Made by a program: the position numbers and the translations under genes. Shown here in pieces: positions 22,408-34,080 of a stretch of DNA of 64,000 bases (positions are counted from its first letter, which is position 1; every line of letters begins with the position of its first letter). Below the pieces are notes generated by a model that saw only the letters and a list, made by a program, of their open reading frames with translations, was not told the origin of the DNA and did not search any database. This DNA is from Porphyra umbilicalis (Eukaryota > Rhodophyta > Bangiophyceae > Bangiales > Bangiaceae). The stretch spans positions 496,001 through 560,000 of the forward strand of contig KV918761.1 of assembly GCA_002049455.2 (NCBI GenBank). The letters are read 5' to 3'.

Positions 22408-25182
22408 ATGGCTCGCGGATCTTTCTCATCTTCCCCGCTTGACAGGGGCGCTCCTCCGTTTGAGATGTCTGGCACTAGCCGGGTGACGGACGCGCCACCG
22501 GCGGGAGACCCCGGGGCAACACCGGCCTTGGGCGCCGTGGCCCCCGTTGGGGGTGGAAGGGCTGTCCCGGTTGGCGGCGGCGGTACGGTGGCGGGTGAGT
22601 CGAACTCCCCGCCCGAGGATCCCGGCCGCACGCCGACCACCGGGGCTCGTCCTCCTCCCGGCGCGGGACGGACGTCCACGCTGATGGAGCCCCAGGCAGG
22701 GGGTGCGGGGGTTCACCCTTCCCCCCTGGACGGGCAGCGCCTGGAAGGGGCGCCGCCCTTTGGCCCTCACCGAGTGGACGCGGTGGGCGGTTCAACGGGA
22801 ACTTTAGTTGGCGGGACCCCCGCGGGCCGGGGGCCACGTCGACCAATGGACGCGCTGTCGCTGGAGGAGGACGAGCGGCAACGCTGGGAATTACAGCGAG
22901 CGTTCGGGGTCACCCCGGAAGAGGTGGCCCGGGCCCGGTGGCAGAGGACCACCAGGGACCACTGGTCCCTGGACGCGCCGTCCGCGACGGGCGGGTCGGG
23001 GCCCAGCCTGCAGGGGGTCGGCGGAGCCGCGGCCCCAGGACCACCTCGGTCGGTGGCCGAACCCGGGCACCTGCGCCACTTGGCTCAGGTGTTCCGCGAC
23101 GCCGCGGAGGAAGCGTCGACCGCGGCATCGGACGGGACCCCGGTCCCGGGGCGAGGCGCGGCCGTGGCCCTGGCCCTGGCGGCGGCCCAGGGCCCTGCCC
23201 CTGGGACCGCGAGCGCGGGTGGACCGGCACTCCCGGAACCCGGGTCAGGCACGTCCAGGGAGCGTACCCGGGCGGGGGGCGCTACCCGGACCGGGCCCGC
23301 CTTGACGGCGACTGCATCGCCGGGCGCGCGCCCTGCGCGGCCGCGGTCCCGGAGGGGCACCGAGCGCCGACACCTGAAGGCCGCCCCCTCGAAGGGCCAC
23401 CGACGGCGTCGCCACGCCCGACGGGCGCCGTCGCCCCCCTCGTCGGGGCCCCCCTCGTCGACCGAGAGTGACGAGAGTCCGTCAAGCTCGTCATCCGCCG
23501 CCAGTGGGGCGGAGTCGACGGACAGCAGCGACGGCTCGACCTCGTCCTCCGCCACCGGCAGTGACCCCGGGGCAACGCACCGCCGACGGCGGGCACGTGC
23601 GGCCGACAAGCGGCCACACCAGGCCCTGGTGCAAGAGGCGCTGCTTGCCTTCCGGCGGGAGCAGCGGGAGGACACGGTGGTCGACCCCCGCTTCAAAGGG
23701 CTCCTGTCGCCGGAACGGCACCGGCTCGCACAGCGAGGGGGCCGCCTACACCTCCCGCGAGACAATTCCATCCGCGGCATCCGCGCGGACGTCAAGGCCT
23801 TGATGCACACCTCGCGGCAGTTTGCGGGCGACACCCCGTTGGGGTTGGTGGCGTTCCTTGGGAACTTCCAGACGGCATGCGACAGCAGCGGGCTGAACGA
23901 GGGTACGGCAGTGACACTGCTGCAGTACTTCGTTACGAGCGAGGTGCTCGGCGTGCTCCAGCGCGCCAAGGACACCCACGCCTCGCGGCAGCTCACGTAC
24001 AAGCGCGCGGTCCACGCCCTGCTCAACGAGTACCTCGACGGGGACGACCTGGTGGACCACCTCCAGTCCCCCATGCAAGCATCCCAAGAGAAGTAGGAAG
24101 ACGAACAAGAGTTTGCGAACCGCATCCTCGATGCTAACCGTGCCTTGGGCTCGGTCCTACCAGAGGCCGAGCTGAAGTGTATCCTACTCAAGGGCGTTGG
24201 ACGGGAAGTCCGGGCCCTGGGGCGAAACTTCAATACCCAGGGCCGGACCTTCCCCAAGCTGCGCAAGTTCCTTGCCAAGACGGGAGCAGCCACCCGGGAG
24301 GCCCGGGGGGTCAAGCTCCAGGCCACGCCCAAGGGGAGCACCTCCCGGTCGGTCGGCGGCGAAGAACGGGAGGCCCGTCGGGCCCGGCCGGCGGCATCCT
24401 TCGCTCTCCCGGTGGGAGCCGCCTCGGCCGCGGCTGCTCTGTCCGTCACGGACTACAGGACCGAGGCGGAGCGGGCCGAGTGGGCCGCGGTGTTGGCCGC
24501 GTCGGGGACGCCCGTTGAGTACAGATCCCCGGGCGACGTCCCGGTAACACCGGTGGACAGTCTGCCGCACGCGTCGGGCTGGCAACAGCAGCCCGCGTGG
24601 GGCGGGCGCCCGGAGTTGTACCCCGTGCACACGGGGGCGGGGCGTGAGCGCGGTACCCTGGCGCCGGGCACCCCGGTGCCTCCACGGGCGGGAACCGTCT
24701 TCCCGCACTCGGATCGCCCCCCGCGGTTTCCCCGAGGCGGGGCGCCTCCACTGCGTGCCGGCGGATGGAGTGGGGCACCCGAGGCGGGGCCCCCGCCACG
24801 TCGGCGGGGGGCCTGCTCGTTCTGTAGCTACCTGGGGCACTGGGTGTGGAAGTGCCCCGCCCAGTCTCCCGAGGTGCGGGCCCACGGGCGCGCGCTGCGC
24901 GAGGCAGTCGCGGCACACCGCAACGGGCGGGGACCGGCGCCGCCGGCACCCCTGCCCCTGGGCGCGGGACCGCCGGTTCCACCGGTACCGCCGACCGGCG
25001 CCAACCATGGGACCGTCCCGCCGGGCACGGCTGCCTTCGTCCACGCCGTGGAAACGGATGACCGGGCGTACCCGGACGTAGCAGGCGACGAGGGAGAGAG
25101 TTCCTCCGAGCAGTGGATCGCGGGCGCCGACGGCGCGAGTCATGGGGACGGCCGCACCTGCCACGCCCAGGGAAACGAGTAA
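22408..25182 (+). pseudogene. gag-like region of the gypsy element
   Basis: Proline/glycine-rich leader, then a Ser/Asp-rich stretch, a helical capsid-like segment (FAGDTPLGLVAFLGNFQ, TYKRAVHALLNEYLD), and a CCHC zinc knuckle (CSFCSYLGHWVWKC) near 24815-24860. The order and knuckle identify it as Gag. Broken; fossil. Confidence 0.8.
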
Positions 25183-25659
25183 GGGGCAGCCCCCTTAGTG
25201 GGCTGCCCACGGACGTCGTCCGTCTCAAGGCACACAGGCACTGCTACATCACGGCGACCCGCCTGCGCCAGGTACGCAAGCGGCGGGCCGCAGCGGGATT
25301 CCCGCCGGCGCCCGCCTTCTGCCCCCGCATCCTCGCGCGGCCCGGGGGGGTCGGCCACGCGACGGCGGACGTGCCGGACCACTGCCCCGTCCCGGCGACG
25401 CCGGTGGCCACTGAGGCCGTCCCTTCGTCTCCGCCGGTCGCCGCGTCGGTCCTGGCCCTGGGCCACTCCGACCCCCGGCCGTGGGGTGGCGGGGATGGCA
25501 TCCCAGCGGACCTACCAGCCAACGGGGCGCGCCGCGGGCCGTGGCTCCGGCGGCGCCTCGGGGGACGCGCTCGGCGCGAACGTACCCGCTTTCGCCGCCA
25601 CGCCGCCGCCGTCGCGGACACCACGCACGCGCCGGGCACCCCGCCCCGGGGCGGGGAAG

Positions 25660-26030
25660 TGCTGCTTTTCAGCCTTCATAACTACCGCATCGTGGCCTCG
25701 CTGGGGCTGGACAAGCTGTCCCTCCGCGCGTTCGGCGTCGTGGTCGACACGGGGGCGGGCCCCAACTTGGTCCGCCGGGACGCCCTCGCTCCGGAATGGC
25801 TCCGCCAGGTGGTCACCTCCAAGGAGGAGGAGCAGGTACGTCTGCGAGACGCCAACAACGCACGGTTACGCACTAGCGGGACCGTCACGCTGTGGCTCCA
25901 GACGGGCGCACGGATCGTCCCGGTTCCCTTCCTCGTCGTCGACGACCTGTCCGTCCCGGTCATCTTGGGCTGCACGTTCATCGACGACAACGCCCACGCC
26001 ATCCTGCCTCAGGATAGGTCCATCCGTTGG
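25660..26030 (+). pseudogene. Aspartic protease domain of the gypsy element
   Basis: Contains VVDTGAGPNLVRRDAL, the D-T-G active-site motif of retropepsins, then VPVILGCTFIDDN matching the second conserved strand. It lies upstream of reverse transcriptase as in gypsy elements. Confidence 0.8.
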
Positions 26031-26689
26031 ACGGACTGGTCCGTCACGGCGATCCTACGGGGGCCGTTGGACGATGGTGACCGCTCAATGGGCGTCTCCT
26101 GCGTTCTCCACGCGACGCACAAGATGCGGCTTCCGCCGTCGGCGGCCACGGTCGTCTGGGTGCGGACCATGTGGGGGGGCCTGGGCCAGGTGTTCGGCGC
26201 CTCGCGCCTCTTCACAACGCATGGGGTCACGATCGCCAACGGCGTGCACGATATCGTGCCGGGGCTATCTTTCCCGGTCATCGTGACCAACTTTGGCGCG
26301 CGCGAGGTCATCCTCCGGCAGAGGGCCAACGTTGGCTACGTCGAGCTGCTGACGACGGGCGTCGTACAGGTGCCCCCCGGGGCACCCCCCGGTACACCGG
26401 CCGCCCCGGCCTTCCAGCCGGCCACGGCCGCCGAAGGCGTCGTGGCGGCGGTGTCAAGCACCGGAGACGACCCCGCGCCGGGGCGGAGCCCAGACCCGGC
26501 GACGGCCGCGGGCAGTGGGGCTGCGACCCCCGCGCGACCCCGGGACCCGGGCGAAGAAAGCGCCCTGGCGGACGCAGCGCTGCCCGCGTCCCCCCCGCAA
26601 GTGGAGGACGTGGACCTGCCGGACGTCGACCCGACGCTGCACACCCGGATCCGCCGCATGCTGGACCAGCACAAGTCAATGTGGACGGG

Positions 26690-27740
26690 CCAGGCGCTCG
26701 GCGTCATCAAAGCCACCCAGCACCGCATCGACCTCAACGCCGGCGCCCGGCCCGTCCGCTTCGCACCGCGCCGTGCGGGGCACACGGCGCGGGAGGCCGA
26801 GACGGCCGAGGTCAAGCGGCAGCTGGAGGCGGACGTCATCGAACCGACGTCGTCGGAATGGGGCTTCCCGGTCGTGCTCATCCCCAAAACGTATGGCATC
26901 CTCCGCTTCTGCGTCGATTATCGACTGCTGAACGTCGTCACCAAGAAGGACTCGTACCCGCTGCCCCGGATGGACGAATGCATCGACAGCCTCGGTGAGG
27001 CGACCATCTTCTCGACGTTGGATTGCAACGCCGGCTACTGGCAGGTTGCCATCGCACCCGAAGATCGGGAGAAGACGGCTTTCGTGTGCCACGAGGGCGC
27101 GTACCAGTACAAACGGATGCCGTTCGGCCTAACGAACGCCCCGGCAACGTTCCAGCGCGCGCTGGACATCATCCTCTCCGGGGTGAAGTGGCAAAGCTGC
27201 CTTATCTACCTCGACGATGTCATCGTGTAATCCAAGACGGAGGAGGAGCACGTCGACCACGTCGACGGCGTTCTGCGCCTGCTTCGCGACGCGGGAGTGA
27301 CACTCCGCCTGCCCAAGTGCCGGTTCTTTCGGAAGACCGTGGAGTACCTCGGGCACGAAATCAAGCCGGGCCGGCTCGGTGTGATGGACGCGCACACGCG
27401 CGCCTTGCGCGAGGCGCGCTTCCCCACGACCCGCACGCAAGTACGGAGCTTCGTGGGGATGTGCAACGTCTTCCGCCGGTTCGTGCCGAACTTCGCAAGG
27501 ATGGCAGCGCCATTGACGGACCTCATGGGGTCCACGGCCCCTGTCATGGTGCCCCCCGCCACGCCATTGCAGCAGCAGGCGTTCGACCGGCTCAAGGAGG
27601 CCCTCACGACCCCGCCGGTCCTCGCACTCCCGCGGCGCGGGCGGAAGTACGTCCTCGACGTGGATGCCTGAGGGACACAAGTGGGCGCCGCCCTGCTGCA
27701 AGAGCAAGACGACGGGAAGCTCCAGCCGGTCGCGTATATC
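26690..27740 (+). pseudogene. Reverse transcriptase and start of RNase H, gypsy element
   Basis: Motifs in order: FCVDYRLLNVVTKKDSYPLP, TIFSTLDCNAGYWQVAI, MPFGLTNAPATFQRALD and LIYLDDVIV (the YLDD catalytic box), then the connection domain and the beginning of RNase H (LDVDA, VAYISRRLA). RNase H is interrupted by the hAT-type insertion that starts at 27758. Fossil. Confidence 0.9.
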
Positions 27741-27749
27741 AGCCGGCGG

Positions 27750-27757
27750 CTGGCAAC
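27750..27757. repeat. 8-bp target duplication CTGGCAAC, left copy
   Basis: Repeated exactly at 29014-29021 on the other side of the nested insertion. Confidence 0.9.
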
Positions 27758-29013
27758 CAGGGGCTTTTGAATCTGTCACTTTTCATAGAATCTGAATATA
27801 CTCCAGTTGCGCTGACGTGCACTCAGATTTGAGTTTTTGATGATATCATGTATCTGGATTCGGATCTGACCTCGTCGGTCGGATTCAGGATCAGCATTAT
27901 ATTCGGATATGTTATTGCTCCGATTTCGATTATAATCTGTGTACCTAGAGTGAGTATATTCCGTAGGAGGACACTGCTGCGCAAGTAGGGATCGACGCAT
28001 GTACCAACGAGAGGTTGTCCGACGACGCCGCCAACACAGTCTAGTGTCTATTCTACCGCTGCATCATTTGATGCGAATCGCATCAAATGATGCCCATTTT
28101 CGGAGCGCTTATTTTCGTACTTCCCGACCTCTGACGCTCTTTTCGACAGCAGAAACGGACTCAGCGATGCCTTGTTATTCTTGGGGGAGATCCCAGCCAA
28201 TATGCTGTAGATACAAACGGGGGGTGCTCCAGTTGCCTCAACAGGGGGGGTAGAACCGTCGTTTTCTGGCCCTGGGAGAGGGTGCATCATTTGATGCCCA
28301 AACGGGCATCATTTGATGCCCGATTGCGGTAGAATAGACACTAGCGCCAGCCAACGTACGTTTTGAGGTGGTCTCAATCTCCTGGGAAACTGGAGTGGTA
28401 TGGTGTACCTGCACAATTCCAGCGTGCAAACTAAAAGCTACAATCTCGTTGTCGGACACAGAAAGAATTGTGGTGCTGCGGGCAGTGCTCTCCAAGTCAC
28501 GATGAGCGCTCGTCGGGGTGCAACAGTGGTCGACGCTGGAGGGTGTTGTGACAGCAAAGAGGCGCAGTTTCTATGCGACGAGAAGCAGGGCGGCAGGGCT
28601 GCTCCTTACGCGAAGGGGATAGGATCATGCTGCGGATACCCAAACACCTTAACGTCGTGGTCCGGGCATCCGGCTCATGTGTGCCAGACACATTTCTCTC
28701 TTAGTTGCGAAGGTCCAGCCCCTATCGCATATCTGGTAGCCAACATTGGCATCCTGTTCGCCTGCGGCGTCGCAAGGGCTGCCCCAGACTGTTGTTGTAG
28801 CGCACAGCCGATTCCGGGAGTCGGATAAACTCAGGCAAAGTATCGCCACTCTGATTACATTATATCCTGACCTCAGAGAATAATTAAGGCACATTATAAT
28901 CGTCGGTGCATGGACAGAGTACATTAAGAATACGCAGCTACGCCATGAATCTGGATATATCCGAGTATACTGTGCGGATATATCTAGCTCAACTTTATCC
29001 ACCTCAGCCCCTG
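27758..29013. mobile_element. hAT-type non-autonomous insertion inside the gypsy RNase H
   Basis: 1,256 bp bounded by CAGGGGCTTTTG... and ...CTCAGCCCCTG, with an exact 8-bp duplication CTGGCAAC. The ends and duplication length indicate the hAT superfamily. The outer parts are AT-rich with repeated GGATAT and AATCTGGAT words; no transposase was recognised inside. It shares the first six terminal bases with the 242-bp MITE but is otherwise different. It carries the smaller element at 28044-28341. Confidence 0.85.
28044..28341. mobile_element. TA-flanked MITE (298 bp) nested in the hAT-type element
   Basis: Perfect 16-bp inverted ends GTGTCTATTCTACCGC / GCGGTAGAATAGACAC between TA dinucleotides (28042-28043, 28342-28343), typical of Tc1/mariner. 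Next to each end sit two copies of a 14-bp near-palindrome GCATCATTTGATGC (28061, 28080 as its complement, 28284, 28306). Non-coding. Confidence 0.85.
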
Positions 29014-29021
29014 CTGGCAAC

Positions 29022-30860
29022 GAACGAGCTTCCCTACGTGGTCACGGAGAAGGAGTGCCTGGCAGTCGTCTGGGCGTCGCTCAAGCTCCGCCCCTACCTC
29101 GAGGGTGATCGTTTCCTCGTGCGCACGGACCACGACTGTCTGCGGTGGATCCTTAACATCGAGGGTTCGGGGAATCCCCGCTTGGCACGCTGGCGCCTTC
29201 GCCTCAGCGAGTTGGAGTTCGACGTCGCCTACAAGCCGGGGATGACACACTACATGGCCGTCAGCATCTCCCGCCTGGAGTCCGGGGCCAGCGACGAGAC
29301 CGCGTTCGACGACGCGGTCCCTGTCTTCGCCGTGCGAGCCAACACGGTCCGGGGGCTCGACGCCGCCAACTACGTTGGCGGCCCTACGGTCCGTGGCATC
29401 AACCGCGACGCGGTGCTCTCGGCCCAGGCCGGCGACAGGTATTGCAAGGAGATCGTGAAGGCCCTGAATGACGGGCGGCGCATCCCGTTCTTCGAGGACC
29501 CCGATGGGGTCCTCCGGCGACGCGCGGCGCCCGATGGCGCCCACCAGGTGGTGGTCCCAACCTCCTTGCAGGAGCAGGTACTCCACCTGGAGCACGACGC
29601 GTCCCTCGCCGGGCACCCCGGGGAATCCCGCATGTATGCGGCGATGCGGCGGTACTACTACTGGTTGGGGATGGCGGCCGACGTCGTCTCCTATGTTAGG
29701 AAATGCGACAGCTGTGCCCGGCAGCGCGTGCGCCCTCTGGCGCGGCGCTCACCCCTAACCCTGTTCCCCGCCACCATGCCCTTCCAGGACATTGCTGTGG
29801 ACCTCTACGGGCCCCTCGACCGAACGGCCGCCGGCCACCGGTTCATCCGGGTGATCACCGATCGATTCACCAAGCTGGTGCGCGCCATCCCGATGGACGG
29901 TACGTCGGCGGTGGACTGCGCCTCGGCCGTCCTGGACTACTGGGTGGGCGCTTATGGTCCGCCGGACCGGCTGCTCTCGGACGGGAGACCCCAGTTCACC
30001 AGCCACTTCTGGGGCCAGGTTTGCAACCTGCTCTCCATCGAGCCTAAGGTGACGTCGCCGTCACACCCGCAGACGAACGTGCAGACGGAGCGGTTCAACC
30101 GCACGATGCATACGATCCTAAACCACTACGTGGCGGAGCATCCGCGGTCCTGGGACCAACTCCTTGGGGCCCTGACGCTGGCGTACAACAGCCGCCCCCA
30201 CCGTAGCACCGGGGTTGCCCCGCTGGAACTGGTCAACCCCATGGGGGTATCCAGCTGGGCTTTCAAGAACATCCCCAAGTCCGGGGCGTACCCCATCACG
30301 GCGCAACGCGGCACCGCCGCCGAGAAGCGAGCCCAAGCCTCCCTGCTGACCCGCCTCGTGCAGCTCATCCCGCAGATGCGGGCAACGCTCAAGGCTACGC
30401 AGGGGCGCTACAAGCGCGACCACGACAAGCGCCTCGCGCTGCGAGCGGAGAAGCTCACCGTGGGAGGCTGCGCGTGGCTGCGCGACCACGCTAAGGAGGA
30501 GGGCGCCGGCGGCAAACTGACACACGTCGCCCGCGGACCGTATCGCGTGGTTTCCATGGACGGCTCGACGGTCCTCCTGGATGTGGACGGCAAGCACCGC
30601 CGTGAGAACGTCGCGCACGTCGTCCGCGCCCCGGGCACGGCCGCCGAATCCCCTGCCCAACACCCCGCGTTGCGGGCAGCGCGCTCCTTCCACGGGGCGG
30701 AGGCCGACGGCCAGCGGTATGCTGTGGACCTCATCGCGGACCACGCGACGCTGCCCGACGGCACCCTCCGGGTCCAAGTCTACTGGACCGGATACCCGCA
30801 GCCCACCTGGATGGACGCCGCGGACGCCCCGCACGAGACGCTGCGCGTCTACCTGCGCCG
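29022..30860 (+). pseudogene. End of RNase H, integrase and chromodomain-like part, gypsy element
   Basis: The remainder of RNase H (VTEKECLAVVWASLKLRPYL, VRTDHDCLRWIL) is followed by the integrase: an H-H-C-C zinc-binding region (HLEHDASLAGHPGESRMYAAM, CDSCARQR) and a catalytic core with DLYGPLDRT, LLSDGRPQFTSHFW and QTNVQTERFNRTMH. Near 30750-30860 there is a chromodomain-like strand set (VQVYWTGYPQPTWMDA). Fossil. Confidence 0.85.
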
Positions 30861-31095
30861 CGCCGCGCGCTTGGGGCTGCCCCACACGTCCGCCGACCCG
30901 CCGCCGGCGGTCCTGCAAGCCTCGGCTCCCGACGGCGGCGCCGCCTCGGGCGGCGCCGCCGCGCCGCCCCCGGCCATCCGTGCCTGACCCCTTGGGTCGG
31001 CGCGGTGGCCGGGCGCGGCGGGGGGGGGGGGGGTGGGTTTTTCTGGGTTCTGGTGCCTTGGGGCCGTCGTGGGGGGAGGGGGACTGCGTACCAGC

Positions 31096-31337
31096 CAGGG
31101 GTTGTCAGAATATGGTTTTCTGGCCGTATCCGGGCCAGAATACGGATAATATCCAGAATATGTCGCAGAATATTCGTCCATGATTGTCCATTGAAGAAAA
31201 AAATACCACCTACGGAATGCTCTGGAGGTCACTTTGTCAATATCCCGAGCTGCTCGGGCAAAATTACGTCGATCATAGTCGATTTGTTTGCTATTACAGT
31301 AGCCCAGGATATCGGATATTTATCCTGACAACCCCTG
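31096..31337. mobile_element. hAT-type MITE, copy 2 (242 bp)
   Basis: Same ends and length as the element at 4723-4964, with its own exact 8-bp duplication GTACCAGC (31088-31095 and 31338-31345). It lies within the gypsy element, downstream of the integrase, so it inserted after the retroelement arrived. Confidence 0.95.
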
Positions 31338-31483
31338 GTACCAGCGGCCAAGGCGTGGCGGGGCCACAACGGGCCGCGGACGCTAAGCGGTACTAAGAGC
31401 AAGCTCACGGCTTTATTCTACGGCGGAAGACGACCTGAAGCCGTCGGACTAAGCGCCACACCTACGGGGCCAGGGCGATACCC

Positions 31484-32480
31484 TCAGTCGCAACGACGAT
31501 ACTCCCATACGTGAACGGGGCGGCCCGCCTTGCGTAGGACGCGCCGCAGGGCGGCGTAAAACCGCTTCGCCCGCGTCCGCGGGGGCTCCAGGCAGGGGGG
31601 GACGTCGGCGGCGAGCCCGATGCGGGCGTACTCAACCATCGCGGCGGTAATCTCGCAGGGCCCCACCTCGGACCAGTTGATGGACGGGTCGTACCCGAAC
31701 AAGGCGACAACCTGCCCAGACGACAGCGAGTCCCGCCACTCCGTGGCCGTCACCGGGGTAGGGGGCGTCCACGACGCGGACAACCACCAATCGTAGGCGA
31801 CGTCCGGTTGCCCCGGAACGGGGGTCACGACGGGGCCGGCAACCCCGAGCTCCATCGGCGCCATGGCGGGACCGTCGTTGGCGGGGACGGCATCCCAGCG
31901 CGCGGGGCGCGGACCGGCGGGCGCCGCGGCTTCGCCTGCGGGGCGGTACTCGGACCGCCCGTAGCACCCGCCGCTGGCGCCACCATCGCGGCCCTGGCCG
32001 CCGTCGGAGGGCCATGCGGGCTCTTCACGGCCGTCGGCCATATAGCCGCGGCCATCACTCGGACCGGCCGCCGAACACACGCGGTCGTCCCGCACGTCGG
32101 CACGGCGGCCGGGGCCGCCCTCTAAGCATTCGTCGCGGTCGCGACGGGGGGCAGCGGCGCCGCCGCCCGATTCGGACGCCCACCCGCGCCCGGGCCGGTC
32201 ACCGGCAGTATCGGCGTGGTCGCCGCGCCACGTCGCGTCCCAGTGCTCGCCGTGAGCCGTTCCGGCTCGGTCCTCGCGGACCGCCGCGCGCGGGCCCCAC
32301 TCGGCGCTGCCGACAAGGGTCGACGCGGAGAAGCCGCGGGAGTAGGCGTCGGGACCCCGAGGTCGCCGGCGCTGGCCTCCTCCTCCTCCCCCTCGGGGTC
32401 CCGGGGCCCCGGGCGGTGGGGCACAGGTGGAGCCGGGCCGCCGCGCGCCATGTCGGCGTGGCGCCGCTTCCGCGCACAGT
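31484..32480 (-). other. Antisense open frame, gypsy element (second)
   Basis: Gly/Arg/Pro-rich upstream part, ending with a more protein-like segment (DVAYDWWLSASWTPPTPV, VVALFGYDPSINWSEVG, RAKRFYAALRRVLRKAG). No family recognised. It lies downstream of the longer antisense frame on the same strand. Confidence 0.35.
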
Positions 32481-32559
32481 ACGCGGCCGACGCGGCCGCC
32501 TCCTCCGTCGACGGCGGGACGGCGTCCGGGTCGGGCGAGGTGAAGCCGGCCGGTATCGC

Positions 32560-34065
32560 TCAAGGCTCCGTCGTCACGGGCAACGCCCGCGGGGCGACGT
32601 CCGCGAGCCGCGGCTCCGCGAGCATGACCCCCAACGGGGTCTGCGGCGTCCGCAAGACGCTCACGACGCGAACGTAGTGGCGCCGGCCGTCCGCCACAGT
32701 ACCCACTTGGTGGGGCAGCAGGGTGCTGGGGGCTTGAAGGGTGGTATCGTGGTGGTAGGGCAGCAGGTCATGGACGGCCGCCCAGGGCACCGCCCTCACG
32801 ATGGCGTCGTACTCCTCGAAGGCGTCGGCGGCACCGCTGTCGCCCGGCGCGAGGTCGTCGACCTTGAACGTCCGCGTCAAGTCGTAGTAGCACGGCGACG
32901 GCTCGAAGACGCGGTGCGTCTCGCGGTACGCGCGCAGCAACCCCGACACAATGGCGGCCGTCAGCATGACGTAGGCCGTGCCCTGGATGGGGTGGCACGG
33001 GAACGCCTGAAGCAGCGACTGCTGCTGGTGCACGACGGGCGGGTACTCGTACGTCAGCAGCCGCGGCGTCGCACACCGCGTGGCCATTGCCGGCGTCAAG
33101 GGAGCACGCGCCGGCGTCAAGGCAATGCCGGAACGGACGGACAGGATGATGGCCCCGTGCCCCGCCCGTCGGGCGCTTACGAGCTCGCCGCGCGCGCGGC
33201 GCGCGGCCTCCAACGCCAAGTCCGCCGGGGCGGTCGCGGGGCCCACCGACGCCAAAGCGATCAGGGGGCCCACGCCCCCGAAGTTGGCAAGCGCCAAGGA
33301 GTGACCGAACGGGACCGCAGGGCGGTGGCGAAGGCGTGCGTGCCAGTCCTCGAGGTAGGCGTACTCCTCTTCGCCGGCGACGAACGGGAGCTCGCCCGCG
33401 TGATGCGGGACCAAGAGCACCCGCCCCGGGTTGCACCGCAACATGCAGCGTAGCCGCGCCGCGCTGTCCCCGACGGAGCGGACGAAGGAAGCGAAGTCGC
33501 GCTCGGCCGCCGGCCGGGTACCGTAACCCGCCACCTTGGCGAACTCCTTGAAGGCCCGCCACACGGCGGCGGCATCGCCGGCGTCGTGGGGATGAGCCGG
33601 GAGGAAGACGTCGCTGACGAGCGGCCAGTCGGCCGAGGCCACGGCCGGCCCCAGCGGGGCGAGCCACGCTCGGACGTCGGGCGGCGCCGGGCGTGGCGGG
33701 AACGCGGGGGCCGACTGCCCCAACAACGGCGGTCGCTCCTCCGGCACGACCGCGGGACCCCCGCCGGGGGAGGCCGCCGGGCAAGCCGCGGACCCGGCCC
33801 CGGTGCTGGTCGCGGCGGCGGCGCCCGCTGGGCGGGGCGGCTTCCGCCACTCCCGGCCGTTCGGGTCGTACGGGAGCCGCATACCCGGCGGCACCGACGG
33901 ACGGGCGGGGACGGTTGGGCAGCGCCCGGGCGGTCCCGTCGCGGGCGGCGCGAAGGCCGCCGGCGCCGGCCCCGGAGCCGCGACCGCCGTGGGCGGGCAC
34001 GCCAGGGGCGCGGAAGACGGAGCCCCGACGGGGCTGGCAAGAGGCGTCGCCGGGGACGGCTCCAT
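32560..34065 (-). CDS. Antisense ORF beside the 3' LTR of the gypsy element (~500 codons)
   Basis: The frame opens with MEPSPATPL about 15 bp inside the 3' LTR boundary and runs away from that LTR. A Pro/Ala-rich leader is followed by a compact-looking segment with ordinary amino-acid composition (WPLVSDVFLPAHPHDAGDAA, VLLVPHHAGELPFVAG, LLTYEYPPVVHQQQSLL, SPCYYDLTRTFKVDDLAP). I do not recognise the family. Antisense ORFs between pol and 3' LTR are known in some plant gypsy elements, and an LTR can promote antisense transcription, but expression here is not shown. It belongs to the retroelement and is treated as part of the fossil. Confidence 0.45.
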   Translation of the reverse strand: MEPSPATPLASPVGAPSSAPLACPPTAVAAPGPAPAAFAPPATGPPGRCPTVPARPSVPPGMRLPYDPNGREWRKPPRPAGAAAATSTGAGSAACPAASPGGGPAVVPEERPPLLGQSAPAFPPRPAPPDVRAWLAPLGPAVASADWPLVSDVFLPAHPHDAGDAAAVWRAFKEFAKVAGYGTRPAAERDFASFVRSVGDSAARLRCMLRCNPGRVLLVPHHAGELPFVAGEEEYAYLEDWHARLRHRPAVPFGHSLALANFGGVGPLIALASVGPATAPADLALEAARRARGELVSARRAGHGAIILSVRSGIALTPARAPLTPAMATRCATPRLLTYEYPPVVHQQQSLLQAFPCHPIQGTAYVMLTAAIVSGLLRAYRETHRVFEPSPCYYDLTRTFKVDDLAPGDSGAADAFEEYDAIVRAVPWAAVHDLLPYHHDTTLQAPSTLLPHQVGTVADGRRHYVRVVSVLRTPQTPLGVMLAEPRLADVAPRALPVTTEP

Positions 34066-34080
34066 CTCAGCCGAAGGGGA

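Noticed and set aside
28061-28319. Four short repeats resembling a CRISPR-like array
   Set aside because: They are palindromes arranged symmetrically inside a TA-flanked MITE in a eukaryotic genome; spacing is irregular.
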